21,923 nt of DNA from Candidatus Odinarchaeota archaeon (GCA_021158895.1 JAGGSW010000126.1:1-21923), one strand, 5' to 3'; counted from the first letter of the stretch, positions 7,052 to 14,957 are shown. A program made the numbers and translations. The notes: generated by a model from the letters alone, not told the origin.

Positions 7052-8281
7052 GCTTAAAACTTCGTAAATCTTCTGTTTAATATCTTCGAAGTGCCGCTTT
7101 GCTTCCTCTAAACTTTTACCTCGGGCAACAACAACCGCTACGTCTTCACCTGAACGTAAATAGGTCTTTGAAATAAGTATATGAGATATAACACCATCTA
7201 TTTCACCAATAGCCTTAATTTTCTCACTACTAAGTGCAAATTTCTCATCAAAACGAACTTTCCCTACAATTGCGTAACCTTTTCTTTCAATGCTAGTTGG
7301 TACTCCAAGTCCAAATGAAGCTTTTACAATTTCAGCTCCAACATTTACATTTAAAATCTCTCGAAGCCCAAGATAAGAAGTTGTAAGTCTAGGATTAACC
7401 TCCACTACAACAGGTCTTTTACTTGTAATCACTAAATCCACTCCCACGTAACCTCTCAACCCGTCAATCGCCTTCACAGCTTTTATCGCTTCTTTTACAG
7501 CTAAGGACTCTAGAGGGTGATTAAAAGGCGTATGACCGCCTTCATAGGACGCTCCCTCAGCAGGTGATCCAAGCTTAATATACTGTGCATTTAATGCCAA
7601 TGCAGCGATTTTCTCACCGTCACTAATGAGGCTAACACTTGCATGATCCCCTTTCAAGTACTCCTGAATCAGAAAATAATCCTCATGTGTTTCATTTCTA
7701 ACTCTCTCTACAGCAACTTCTAATTCTTCTTTCTTGTTAACCATTGAGAGCCCTGCACAACCAACTCCATCAACAGGCTTCACAACAATCGGATACCCTA
7801 TTTTCAAAACCTTACTTTCCAAAGACTCCATATCTTCATCAAATAAGCCGAGGAGGGTTTTTGGAATCGATATCTTAGCCTTTTTCAAAACATTATACGT
7901 TGCGTATTTGTTTGAGCATATTTTAACTGCATTCGATGATGAACCAAGAACCTTTATACCCTTTCCTTCAAAGAAGCATGTTATATCGTGCAGTGCCTCT
8001 TTAAAGGCGGGAGCTATAACTATTACTCCGTCAACATGTGTTAAATAAGGTTCGAGAAGTTTAAGAGGATTTCTTCCTCTAGGCACAGTAATAATTTCAT
8101 CAGCTGCTAATTGACAATATTCTAAAACTCTAGAATCAACAGTAGTCAGAACATCGTATCCTGCTCTTTTCAGATCTTCTATTAGGACTCGAAGCATCGC
8201 ATATCCTTCAAGAAGTATTTCTTCAGCAAGTTCTTCCTGGCAAAAACCTCCAAGAGCATATTCAACGGCTATAATCCTCAT
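7046..8281 (-). CDS. mfnD: Tyramine-L-glutamate ligase, ATP-grasp (methanofuran biosynthesis)
   Basis: A 411-aa ATP-grasp enzyme of COG1821. MfnD adds glutamate to tyramine, making gamma-glutamyltyramine. The N-terminal EYALGGF...LLEGYAMLRVLIEDL is characteristic of this family. ATP-grasp elements follow in order: YPIVVKPVDGVGCAG (residues 163-177), IQEYLKGD (205-212), YVGVDLVI near 278-285 and the metal-binding VEVNPRLTTSYLG (293-305). Characterised methanogen MfnD proteins are near 300 aa; this one carries about 90 extra residues at the C-terminus, resembling the end domain of other ATP-grasp ligases. It is convergent with the HisA-related gene and divergent from the nadC unit. A TATA-like ATAATAAAAG on the minus strand near 8303-8312 would give an almost leaderless mRNA. 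The tyrosine decarboxylase MfnA and aminotransferase MfnC are not in this window. Confidence 0.85.
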   Translation of the reverse strand: MRIIAVEYALGGFCQEELAEEILLEGYAMLRVLIEDLKRAGYDVLTTVDSRVLEYCQLAADEIITVPRGRNPLKLLEPYLTHVDGVIVIAPAFKEALHDITCFFEGKGIKVLGSSSNAVKICSNKYATYNVLKKAKISIPKTLLGLFDEDMESLESKVLKIGYPIVVKPVDGVGCAGLSMVNKKEELEVAVERVRNETHEDYFLIQEYLKGDHASVSLISDGEKIAALALNAQYIKLGSPAEGASYEGGHTPFNHPLESLAVKEAIKAVKAIDGLRGYVGVDLVITSKRPVVVEVNPRLTTSYLGLREILNVNVGAEIVKASFGLGVPTSIERKGYAIVGKVRFDEKFALSSEKIKAIGEIDGVISHILISKTYLRSGEDVAVVVARGKSLEEAKRHFEDIKQKIYEVLSS

Positions 8282-8388
8282 TTTTAACCATCTGACTCCA
8301 AGATACTTTTATTATCAATTAATACGATGGTCACTTAAATGATTGCTAATTTAAATTTTAAATCTTGGATTTTAAGGAGTTCAACAAA

Positions 8389-8511
8389 ATGATTGAGAAA
8401 ATGAAATATGGGGTAGGTATCGAAGCCAGATGCAATATAACTTTAAAACCATGCCAGCAATGTGTACATAAGTTTCTAAGGGCGTTGTCAAAATGTCCAC
8501 ACCTCACCTAA
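8389..8511 (+). CDS. Small 40-aa protein or leader peptide with four Cys, overlapping nadC
   Basis: An ATG at 8389 with a textbook AAGGAG (8374-8379) nine bases upstream opens a 40-codon frame ending in TAA at 8509-8511, inside the first codons of nadC (which starts at 8493 in another frame). The peptide is basic and has four cysteines (15, 22, 25 and 36), the middle pair in a CxxC. A TATA-like AATTTAAATTTTAAA (about 8349-8363) precedes it. The ribosome site is clearly better than that of nadC, so nadC is likely to be translated by coupling to this frame. It may be a metal-binding small protein or a regulatory leader; I recognise no family. The evidence is only the ribosome site, position and composition. 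Confidence 0.45.
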   Translation: MIEKMKYGVGIEARCNITLKPCQQCVHKFLRALSKCPHLT

Positions 8512-9362
8512 TAATTAGAGAAAAGCTTAGAAGAATGTTAGAAGAGGATATAGGGTTCGGAGATATAACTACGGAGTCAATTATCCCAGAAAATCTTGTA
8601 GCTAAGGCTCAAATAATTGCAAAAGAGCCAGGTATAATAGCTGGCATAGAAGAGGCTTCCATACTTTTTAAAGAACTTGACATAAATGTTAGAAGTGCAG
8701 TTAGCGATGGAAGCAAAGTAGATGCTGGAACAGTTATTATGGAAATAGAGGGCCCAGCAAAATCCATTTTAATATGCGAAAGAACAGTTCTAAATCTACT
8801 TATGAGAATGAGCGGAATAGCAACCCTCACGCATCAAATGGTTAAAAAAGCAAGGAAAGTGAACCCAAAAATCATAATAGCTGGGACAAGAAAAACTGCT
8901 CCCGGTCTCAGATATTTCGACAAAAAAGCTATTAGAATAGGTGGAGGAGACGCACACAGGTTAAGACTAGATGATTGCATTCTAATTAAGGACAATCACA
9001 TCGTAATTGCTGGGGGAGTTAAAGAAGCCATAAAAAGAGCTAAAAAAGCAGCAAGCTTTACCAAAAAGATAGAAGTAGAAGTACAAAAAATCGAGGATGC
9101 TTTAATAGCGGCCAAAGAAGGAGTAGATATCATAATGTTAGATAACATGAAACCAGACAAAATAAAAGAAATAATTAGGAAATTAAAGGAAGAAGGATTA
9201 AGAAATAGAGTTTTAATCGAGGTCTCGGGAGGAATAACTCCTGAAAATGTAGAGAAGTATGCAAAAACGGGAGCAGATATACTTTCTTCTGGGTATATTA
9301 CTCATTCAGTTAAAGCAATCGATGTAAGCCTTGAAATAACGGAAGTTAAAACTCAAATCTAA
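8493..9362 (+). CDS. nadC: Quinolinate phosphoribosyltransferase (nicotinate mononucleotide synthesis)
   Basis: A 289-aa enzyme of normal length that turns quinolinate and PRPP into nicotinate mononucleotide, CO2 and diphosphate in NAD synthesis. Visible landmarks are EEDIGFGDITTE near residues 17-28, ERTVLNLLMRMSGIAT (96-111), the PRPP/quinolinate-binding TRKTAPGLR (132-140), GGGDAHRLRL (150-159), KDNH (166-169), the acidic EVEVQ and the C-terminal EVSGGI phosphate site. No nadA or nadB lies in the window. Its product is also the co-substrate of CobT, encoded 8 kb downstream, so the placement next to corrinoid genes may not be chance. The start overlaps a 40-codon upstream frame with a strong ribosome site, suggesting coupled translation. 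Confidence 0.95.
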   Translation: MSTPHLIIREKLRRMLEEDIGFGDITTESIIPENLVAKAQIIAKEPGIIAGIEEASILFKELDINVRSAVSDGSKVDAGTVIMEIEGPAKSILICERTVLNLLMRMSGIATLTHQMVKKARKVNPKIIIAGTRKTAPGLRYFDKKAIRIGGGDAHRLRLDDCILIKDNHIVIAGGVKEAIKRAKKAASFTKKIEVEVQKIEDALIAAKEGVDIIMLDNMKPDKIKEIIRKLKEEGLRNRVLIEVSGGITPENVEKYAKTGADILSSGYITHSVKAIDVSLEITEVKTQI

Positions 9363-9642
9363 AAACATAATTCAAACTATGAACCTAAAAACCCAACACA
9401 ATTTGGAAAGACAAGTCATAGTTTTATAAACCATCAATCATCCGTAAATTTTTCCTAAAAACCAAAAAAGATGATTTTATGAGGACAGTTCGAATGTTGC
9501 ACAAATAAGTATATGATCAGCTGCATGTGCCTATGTTATTATCCAGCATTTAATGGGAACCATATCAGGGCTGTGTAGGATCATGTTTATTTTTAACGAT
9601 GGGTTTTCCAACTACACGTATACCTAGGATAACCGTTTTCAT

Positions 9643-9656
9643 TCATACTAGTATGA
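9643..9656. repeat. 14-base perfect palindrome
   Basis: TCATACTAGTATGA reads identically on both strands. It lies about 170 bases before the btuF promoter and does not resemble the corrinoid operator, so it could be a separate protein-binding site or chance. Confidence 0.35.
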
Positions 9657-9675
9657 TATACCGTGTACCAAGCGT

Positions 9676-9692
9676 TACGAAGATCCTTCGTA
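9676..9692 (+). repeat. 7-bp perfect hairpin
   Basis: TACGAAG and CTTCGTA are separated by ATC, giving a compact stem-loop in the non-coding region. No T-tract follows, so a terminator is not indicated; it may belong to an RNA or be chance. Confidence 0.3.
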
Positions 9693-9801
9693 GTAATAGT
9701 CAGATGATACTGTATAGACCTTAATTATTGAAAGACTGCGAACTAACATTTTCAATAAGCTGTTAAGGGGTTTGGACGCGGCAGGTATCATTGGCAATAA
9801 G

Positions 9802-9810
9802 CTTAAATAT
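9802..9810 (+). promoter_or_regulatory. TATA-like element of the btuF-cobY operon
   Basis: CTTAAATAT lies about 26 bases upstream of position 9832, the centre of the 19-base palindrome. The distance fits the archaeal TATA-to-start rule and predicts a transcript beginning inside the palindrome, only about 15 bases before the GTG of btuF. Confidence 0.45.
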
Positions 9811-9823
9811 TATTACGTGCATA

Positions 9824-9842
9824 GTAGGATAAATTATCCTAC
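9824..9842. promoter_or_regulatory. Putative corrinoid-regulon operator, copy 1 (perfect palindrome)
   Basis: GTAGGATAA-A-TTATCCTAC is a perfect 9+1+9 inverted repeat. It covers the predicted transcription start of the btuF operon, the classic position for an archaeal repressor. The same sequence, with one mismatch and a different centre base, is at 18638-18656 in the cobT promoter region. Two such matches in front of corrinoid genes and no other full match in the window make a shared operator likely; the regulator itself is not encoded recognisably here. Confidence 0.7.
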
Positions 9843-9846
9843 GAGG

Positions 9847-10941
9847 GTGGTAGGTACGGTTCTTAACAAAAGACAACTTGCCATCATAATAATAGTCATA
9901 GTAGCCATAGCAGCTATATCAACAGGCACATGGATGGCGTGGAAAAGCGGAACAATATTCGGACCAAAATATCCCATTACAATAACCGATGCACTAAATA
10001 GAACTGTAATCGTAGAAGAAAAACCACAGAGAATAGTTTCAACAGCTCCATCTATTACTGAACTGCTATTCGCACTGGATCTTGGCGATAAAGTTGTTGG
10101 CGTAACCGATTATTGCGACTATCCGCCGGAAGTTGTTGAGATGCGTGAAAATGGAACAATTGAGAGTATAGGTGGCTATTGGGATCCAAATCTCGAAAAA
10201 ATCGTTAAATTAAACGCAGATCTTGTACTATTAGATGCAGGAGTACCAGCTCACCAGGATCTTGCTGGACAATTGGATTCTCTAAACATAACTGCGGTCG
10301 CTCTATATCCTGGTGAAACGATAGATGAAATTTATGATAACATACGCTTAGTTGGAAAGATAGCAGGTGAGAAGAATAAAGCAGATAAACTGGTCAAGGA
10401 CATGACAAGCAGAATAAATGACGTGCAATCTGCAGTTAAAGACGTAGAGAACAAATCTTCAGTGCTATTTGCACTATGGCTTAACCCAGTTTACACTTGC
10501 GGCAACGATACCTTCTTATCTCGCATCATATACTTAGCAGGAGGAGTAAATGTATTTGCTGATCTCAGCGGCTGGCCTACTGTGAGCCTAGAGGAAATTG
10601 TAACTCGAAAGCCGGATGTAATTTTAGTTACGGCAACAATGATGGGAGAAAAACCAGAAGATATTATAAATTCGTTGAAAAATGACGCTCTCTGGAACTC
10701 AACACCAGCAGTGCAAAATAATAAAGTATACATCCTATTAGGGCAAGGAGAAAATATTTTCTTAAGACCGAGCGTAAGAGTTGTTGAAGCAGTAGAGTTA
10801 CTGGCAAGAATCTTGTATCCAGACATATTCCATACAGAAATTCCTAACGTTATTGGTGATAATTACACCGACTATTTACCTTCCACATTCTTAACAGCGG
10901 TCTTCACCACATCGACTTTGCTTGTCTATGCGTATAACTGA
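9847..10941 (+). CDS. btuF: Corrinoid ABC transporter, membrane-anchored substrate-binding protein
   Basis: The frame is open from 9772, but a TATA box and operator occupy 9802-9842, so I take the GTG at 9847 (364 aa). Residues about 9-32 are a hydrophobic anchor or signal (QLAIIIIVIVAIAAISTG) with no lipobox Cys. The body is a class III periplasmic-binding protein: ITITDALNRTVIVEEKPQRIVSTAPSITE, then a region ending NADLVLLD, a long linking helix, and a second lobe with RKPDVILVT. The BtuF/FhuD family binds cobalamin or siderophores; the following BtuC, BtuD and corrinoid genes indicate cobalamin or cobinamide. The last 20 residues are again hydrophobic, possibly a second anchor to the cell membrane. 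First gene of an operon whose start carries the palindromic operator; btuC follows after 16 bases. Confidence 0.88.
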   Translation: MVGTVLNKRQLAIIIIVIVAIAAISTGTWMAWKSGTIFGPKYPITITDALNRTVIVEEKPQRIVSTAPSITELLFALDLGDKVVGVTDYCDYPPEVVEMRENGTIESIGGYWDPNLEKIVKLNADLVLLDAGVPAHQDLAGQLDSLNITAVALYPGETIDEIYDNIRLVGKIAGEKNKADKLVKDMTSRINDVQSAVKDVENKSSVLFALWLNPVYTCGNDTFLSRIIYLAGGVNVFADLSGWPTVSLEEIVTRKPDVILVTATMMGEKPEDIINSLKNDALWNSTPAVQNNKVYILLGQGENIFLRPSVRVVEAVELLARILYPDIFHTEIPNVIGDNYTDYLPSTFLTAVFTTSTLLVYAYN

Positions 10942-10957
10942 ATTGCAGTGAGCGGAG

Positions 10958-12001
10958 ATGGGTGAATCTATAGTAAGGCAAAAAATATTAAGATTAGTCA
11001 TGGTAACTGTAATTGGGCTATCTACCCTATTTATTTTATTTATTTTATCGTTAACTTTGGGACCTGTTGAAATGGGTTTCTCAGAAGCACTTACTTCTCT
11101 CATAAATGTTTTAAAGAATGGAGGTAGGACGAGCAACATAAATGAACTAATAGTTTACCATATAAGGTTGCCAAGAGCCATATGCGTAATTGGCGTTGGG
11201 ATAGGTCTCTCAATTGCTGGGGCAGTTATGCAAGCGATAATTAGAAACCCTCTCGTTGATCCCTACATAACTGGTGTATCATCGGGAGCTGCATTTGGAG
11301 TATGTCTTGCGATGTTTGCAGGAATAACCATAGTAAAAATCCCATTTTACACTATTCCACTTGCGGCATTCTTGGGGGCTCTTCTCGCATTTTTATTAAC
11401 AATGTTTTTGGCAGAAGCTTCAGGAGGAATGACATTAAGTTATGTTCTTGCAGGAGTTGTAGTTGGTATAGCTTTCTCATCTTTCACGACGATCTTTTTA
11501 GTACTAGGTGGAGAGAAACTCCACGGTGCTCTATTCTGGCTTTTTGGAAGTTTTGCTTACGTATCGTGGAAAGTTGTTTGGATAGTTTTTGTTCCCTCCT
11601 TGTCGCTTTCAATAATAGTCCTTCTATATGCTCGTGAACTTAATGTCATTCTTCTCGGAGACGAACAGGCCATGCAGTCAGGGCTCGATGTGCAGTCTTT
11701 CAAAAGACTCATGATAATCATAACATCATTACTTACTAGCGTATGTGTTGCGTTTACTGGCATAATAGGCTTCTTAGGGCTTGTTGTACCTCATATTGCT
11801 CGAATTCTTATGGGTAGTGACCATAGGATTTTACTGCCAACTGTAATGCTTGTGGGAGCGAATGTTCTCATGATAGCTGATATAATTGCGAGAACCGTAT
11901 TAAAACCAGTAGAATTACCTGTTGGAGCGATAACATCGTTAATCGGAGTTCCATTTTTCGCGTATTTGCTAATTAAAAGAGGGAGAGAATATGTTGTATG
12001 A
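10958..12001 (+). CDS. btuC: Corrinoid ABC transporter permease, FecCD family
   Basis: A 347-aa, roughly ten-helix permease, normal length for BtuC. It carries the family signature RLPRAICVIGVGIGLSIAG followed by MQAIIRNPLVDP and the GVSSGAAFG motif, and near the C-terminus GIIGFLGLVVPHIARILMG, the cytoplasmic coupling loop that contacts the ATPase, then DHRILLPT. It would pass corrinoid delivered by the anchored binding protein through the membrane. The ATG at 10958 sits right after GCGGAG; alternatives inside the first helix are less good. The end overlaps the start of btuD by 11 bases. Sequence alone cannot separate cobamide from haem or siderophore transport; the operon settles it in favour of corrinoids. 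Confidence 0.92.
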   Translation: MGESIVRQKILRLVMVTVIGLSTLFILFILSLTLGPVEMGFSEALTSLINVLKNGGRTSNINELIVYHIRLPRAICVIGVGIGLSIAGAVMQAIIRNPLVDPYITGVSSGAAFGVCLAMFAGITIVKIPFYTIPLAAFLGALLAFLLTMFLAEASGGMTLSYVLAGVVVGIAFSSFTTIFLVLGGEKLHGALFWLFGSFAYVSWKVVWIVFVPSLSLSIIVLLYARELNVILLGDEQAMQSGLDVQSFKRLMIIITSLLTSVCVAFTGIIGFLGLVVPHIARILMGSDHRILLPTVMLVGANVLMIADIIARTVLKPVELPVGAITSLIGVPFFAYLLIKRGREYVV

Positions 12002-12782
12002 AGGTGCTGTAATAATAAAGATAGAGGACGTTACTTTCTACTATGAAAGTGTTAAGGTTTTAGATGGCATAACAATTGAAGTACAAAGAGGAGAATTTTT
12101 AGGGTTAATTGGACCTAACGGATCTGGGAAAACAACCCTCTTAAGATGTATTAGTGGTGTGTTAAAACCTCGAGTTGGCGTCATCTACGTAGACGGTCAA
12201 CGTATAGATAAATTGAAACTTATAGAGGTTGCGCAAATCTGTGCAAGCGTCCCAACTGAACTTTCAAGTGAATTTAACCTCACGGTTTCAGACTTCGTGT
12301 TTTTGGGCAGATATCCATATGTTAAAGGTATTTGGTGGGAAAGTAAAGAGGATGAGCAAATAGTGGAAGAAGTACTGAAAAGTTTTCAATTACATCACTT
12401 GGCAGACAGGAAGCTAAGTGAAATAAGTAGTGGAGAAAAACAACGAGCGTTGCTTGCAAAAGCAGTAGTGCAAAAGCCAAAAGTAATGTTGGTTGATGAG
12501 CCTAGTGCCCATTTAGATTTAAAGTATAAGTTAGAGGTAATGGAGTACCTTAAAGAACTCTCAAGAAGGAAAATAACGATAATCGCCGCATCCCACGACG
12601 TAAATCTGCTATCTAAATACTGCGACCGAATAATAATACTTAATAGTGGAAAAATAGTATCCTTTGGACGACCAGAAGAAGTGATCACCGAAGAACTCAT
12701 TAGAAAGGTTTATGGCGTAGAAGCAACCATAATGAGAAATGGAAATGAGACCTTTGTTGTTCCAAAGAGACCTTTGCGATAA
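11991..12782 (+). CDS. btuD: Corrinoid ABC transporter ATPase
   Basis: A 263-aa ABC ATPase of the FepC/BtuD group. Walker A is GPNGSGKTT (residues 41-49), the signature reads SSGEKQR (146-152) instead of SGGQxQR, Walker B is VMLVDEP (165-171), the D-loop SAHLD follows, and the switch His is His202 in AASHD. The Q-loop position, normally PQ, reads PT (Pro88-Thr89), so the conserved Gln contacting Mg and the permease seems absent. This is uncommon and worth checking against read data. The gene overlaps btuC by 11 bases and ends 25 bases before cobD, so it belongs to the same transcript. It would form a BtuC2D2 importer with the two preceding genes. Confidence 0.92.
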   Translation: MLYEGAVIIKIEDVTFYYESVKVLDGITIEVQRGEFLGLIGPNGSGKTTLLRCISGVLKPRVGVIYVDGQRIDKLKLIEVAQICASVPTELSSEFNLTVSDFVFLGRYPYVKGIWWESKEDEQIVEEVLKSFQLHHLADRKLSEISSGEKQRALLAKAVVQKPKVMLVDEPSAHLDLKYKLEVMEYLKELSRRKITIIAASHDVNLLSKYCDRIIILNSGKIVSFGRPEEVITEELIRKVYGVEATIMRNGNETFVVPKRPLR

Positions 12783-12807
12783 TTTCTTTATTAAAGGTTG
12801 TGGGTTG

Positions 12808-13947
12808 ATGGATATAAAACGAAAAGTGAGACGAGAAATTTTAAGCTTGACTAGACCTCAACACGGCGGCGATATTTGGCAATATGGTAACGTTGAAGAT
12901 TTTAGCAGTAATATCAACCCCCTTGGACCACCTGTCGAACTAAAACAGTTTTTCCTAGAGGCAGTCGATAAGATACAACATTACCCCGATGATTCAGCAG
13001 TGCGGTTGAAAAAGGCAATTTCAAACCGCTTTGATATTCCTGTTGATCAAATAATTGTTGGAGGAGGGTCTGTAGAATTAATAAGGCTTTTTTCAGAAGT
13101 ATTTCTGGAAAGAGGAAATAAAGTTATTATACCGCAACCTACTTTTGAAGAATATTCTTTTTCATGTAGATTCATAGGAGCACGTATAATATATTTCCCA
13201 CTAAGTGAAGATAACAGTTTTAAAATTAATTTTGAAGAGCTCTTCGAAAAAATTGACCGTTCAATTAAAGCGGTTTTCCTTTGCAATCCTAATAACCCAA
13301 CCAGTAAAGTTGAAACAAAAAAGAAAATATTAGAATTTGTAGAGGAATGTGAAAAAAGAGAAATATTAGTATTTCTTGATGAAGCCTTTATCGATTTTGT
13401 AGAAAGTCCAAACAACTTTTCATGTATTCAAGAGGTGGAGAACCATAACAATCTCTTTATAATTCGTTCTCTTACAAAATCGTTTGCAATTCCAGGTCTT
13501 AGAGTAGGTTATGGCATCGGAAGCAAACCAATAATCAGATATATGGAAAATGCACGGCTATCGTGGAACGTAAACACTATTGCGCAGCTTGTAGCATCAA
13601 AACTCATAAATGAGTGCTATGACCACTTGGAAAAAGCAATCAAGGCTATAAAACCTGAGAAAAATCGAATATTTGACACTTTGCAGAAAACAAAAATCTA
13701 TAAGCCTATATACCCTGATGCAAATTTCTTCTTCGTACGCATAGACGGTTTAGGAATTAACAGTCAAGAGTTCAAAAAAACTATGTTAAAATGGAAAATC
13801 TTGGTAAGAGACTGTACATCTTTCGGGCCTCCATGCGAAAAATATACACGATTTGCAATAAAAACACCGGAGAAAAATGATAAACTAATAGAAGCTATGA
13901 ACATTATTTTGACACATATAAAAAAGCCAAAAAACGGAGAAATGTGA
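12808..13947 (+). CDS. cobD: L-threonine-O-3-phosphate decarboxylase
   Basis: A 379-aa PLP enzyme of the class I aminotransferase fold, HisC/CobD branch. CobD decarboxylates threonine phosphate to (R)-1-amino-2-propanol phosphate, the linker of the nucleotide loop. The N-terminal HGG (residues 19-21) with DFSSNINPLGPP (31-42) is the typical CobD opening, CNPNNPTS (159-166) binds the cofactor ring, Asp191 lies in LDEAFIDF, and Lys224 in SLTKSFAIPGLR is the Schiff-base lysine. A HisC identity is less likely given that opening and the neighbours. The ATG at 12808 follows GGTTGTGGG; a longer frame from 12739 only reads through the btuD end. The stop overlaps the cbiB start (four bases). A threonine kinase supplying its substrate is not seen in the window. 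Confidence 0.9.
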   Translation: MDIKRKVRREILSLTRPQHGGDIWQYGNVEDFSSNINPLGPPVELKQFFLEAVDKIQHYPDDSAVRLKKAISNRFDIPVDQIIVGGGSVELIRLFSEVFLERGNKVIIPQPTFEEYSFSCRFIGARIIYFPLSEDNSFKINFEELFEKIDRSIKAVFLCNPNNPTSKVETKKKILEFVEECEKREILVFLDEAFIDFVESPNNFSCIQEVENHNNLFIIRSLTKSFAIPGLRVGYGIGSKPIIRYMENARLSWNVNTIAQLVASKLINECYDHLEKAIKAIKPEKNRIFDTLQKTKIYKPIYPDANFFFVRIDGLGINSQEFKKTMLKWKILVRDCTSFGPPCEKYTRFAIKTPEKNDKLIEAMNIILTHIKKPKNGEM

Positions 13948-14957
13948 CTGCCGTGAACAACATTCTGATTATTGCGGCGACGGTAATATTTCTAGGGTTT
14001 CTTATCGACCTCACACTAGGAGAGCCGCCTTACGTTCTTCATCCGGTTGTGTGGATGGGTAAAGTTATTTCCTTTATTGATAGAAAAATTCCACGAGGTA
14101 ACGAAAGACTAGAAAAAATACTCGGAGTTATCTTAGGAGTTTTGATAATCATTATTTTTACTTTGAGTTTCACGTTGCTTCTTGTAGCAGTCAGAAAGCT
14201 TACTGGAGAAATAGCATGGATAATTCTTTCAGCATTCATGTTTAAAACAACCTTTGCAATCAAATCCATGAAACAACACGCAACTCCCATAATGGAATGC
14301 CTAAAAAAAGGCGATCTTGAAGGTGCAAGGAAAAATGTGGCAATGATTGTAAGTAGAGATGTTAAGAATCTCGATAAGGAACACATTATCTCTGCTACTA
14401 TAGAAAGTATCTCTGAAAACATTGTTGATAGCATCTTTTCTCCACTTCTCTTTTTCGGCATCGCGGGTATACCTGCCGCACTCGCCTATCGCGCAGTAAA
14501 CACCTTAGATGCCATGGTAGGATACAAGAATCGAAGATACAAGAATGTCGGGTGGTTTTCAGCTAAGCTTGACGACTTAGCAAACTGGGTCTCAGCGAGA
14601 CTGTCGGTACTATTTATTATACTGGCAACAGCTTTGCTACGTAAAAATTGGTACATGTCTGCAAAAATTGCTAAAAGGAACCATTCAAAGACAGAAAGTC
14701 CGAATAGTGGCTGGCCTATGTCAGCGCTAGCCGGAGGTCTCTGCATAAAACTTGAAAAAATAGGTTACTACACCTTAGGAAACGGCGAAATACCGAAAGA
14801 TACATGTTACATACAGGAGGCACTAAAAATAATGTATCTCGTTTCATTTCTATTTCTTGTTTTGATTACACTTCCGTTATATGTTTTTGTGGGAATCCAT
14901 GTACAATACTTAATTGAAAACCTTTTTTACAACATGATTTCAAGGAGATGGTTGTGA
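13944..14957 (+). CDS. cbiB: Adenosylcobinamide-phosphate synthase
   Basis: A 337-aa membrane enzyme that joins adenosylcobyric acid to aminopropanol phosphate. The start is GTG 13944, overlapping the cobD stop and preceded by GGAGAA. Family landmarks are the opening DLTLGEPPYVLHPVVWMGK, the central SRDVKNLDKEHIISATIES with SENIVDS, then AYRAVNTLDAMVGYKN and GWFSAKLDDLANW, and NHSKTESPNSGWPMSALAG further on. About five hydrophobic segments are visible (residues 5-22, 50-75, 165-185, 215-232 and 295-325). The substrate comes from CobD and from CbiS, which makes cobyric acid by hydrolysing imported cobinamide. The last residues are followed directly by the cbiS ATG. Confidence 0.95.
   Translation: MTAVNNILIIAATVIFLGFLIDLTLGEPPYVLHPVVWMGKVISFIDRKIPRGNERLEKILGVILGVLIIIIFTLSFTLLLVAVRKLTGEIAWIILSAFMFKTTFAIKSMKQHATPIMECLKKGDLEGARKNVAMIVSRDVKNLDKEHIISATIESISENIVDSIFSPLLFFGIAGIPAALAYRAVNTLDAMVGYKNRRYKNVGWFSAKLDDLANWVSARLSVLFIILATALLRKNWYMSAKIAKRNHSKTESPNSGWPMSALAGGLCIKLEKIGYYTLGNGEIPKDTCYIQEALKIMYLVSFLFLVLITLPLYVFVGIHVQYLIENLFYNMISRRWL

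Larger units (their letters stand above)
9363..9823. other. Non-coding region upstream of the corrinoid operon
   Basis: About 460 bases without a credible gene on either strand. Short open stretches exist but all are broken by stops. It contains a 14-base perfect palindrome (9643-9656), a 7-bp hairpin (9676-9692), and an isolated TAGGATAA (9625-9632) that matches half of the operator seen at 9824 and 18638. I see no B12 riboswitch core. Base composition is less A-rich than other spacers here, so a decayed gene or an untranslated RNA is possible. Confidence 0.45.

Noticed and set aside
9480..9510. tRNA gene suggested by GTTCGAAT
   Set aside because: The T-arm stem is only three pairs, and no acceptor, D-arm or anticodon stem can be formed around it.
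9480..9790. Minus-strand pseudogene
   Set aside because: Short protein-like runs occur but in different frames with many stops, and none resembles a family I know.
9363..9846. Cobalamin riboswitch upstream of btuF
   Set aside because: I looked for the B12-box and its conserved GCCACTG element and found neither; the palindromic DNA operator explains control better.
9772..9846. Longer btuF start at 9772
   Set aside because: The extra 25 codons cover the TATA box and operator and encode no signal-like sequence; the hydrophobic anchor starts after the GTG at 9847.
11302..11637. 111-codon plus-strand frame inside btuC
   Set aside because: It is a shadow frame of a well-conserved permease and has no ribosome site.
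14039..14461. 140-codon minus-strand frame inside cbiB
   Set aside because: It is antisense to conserved CbiB motifs and has no family resemblance.
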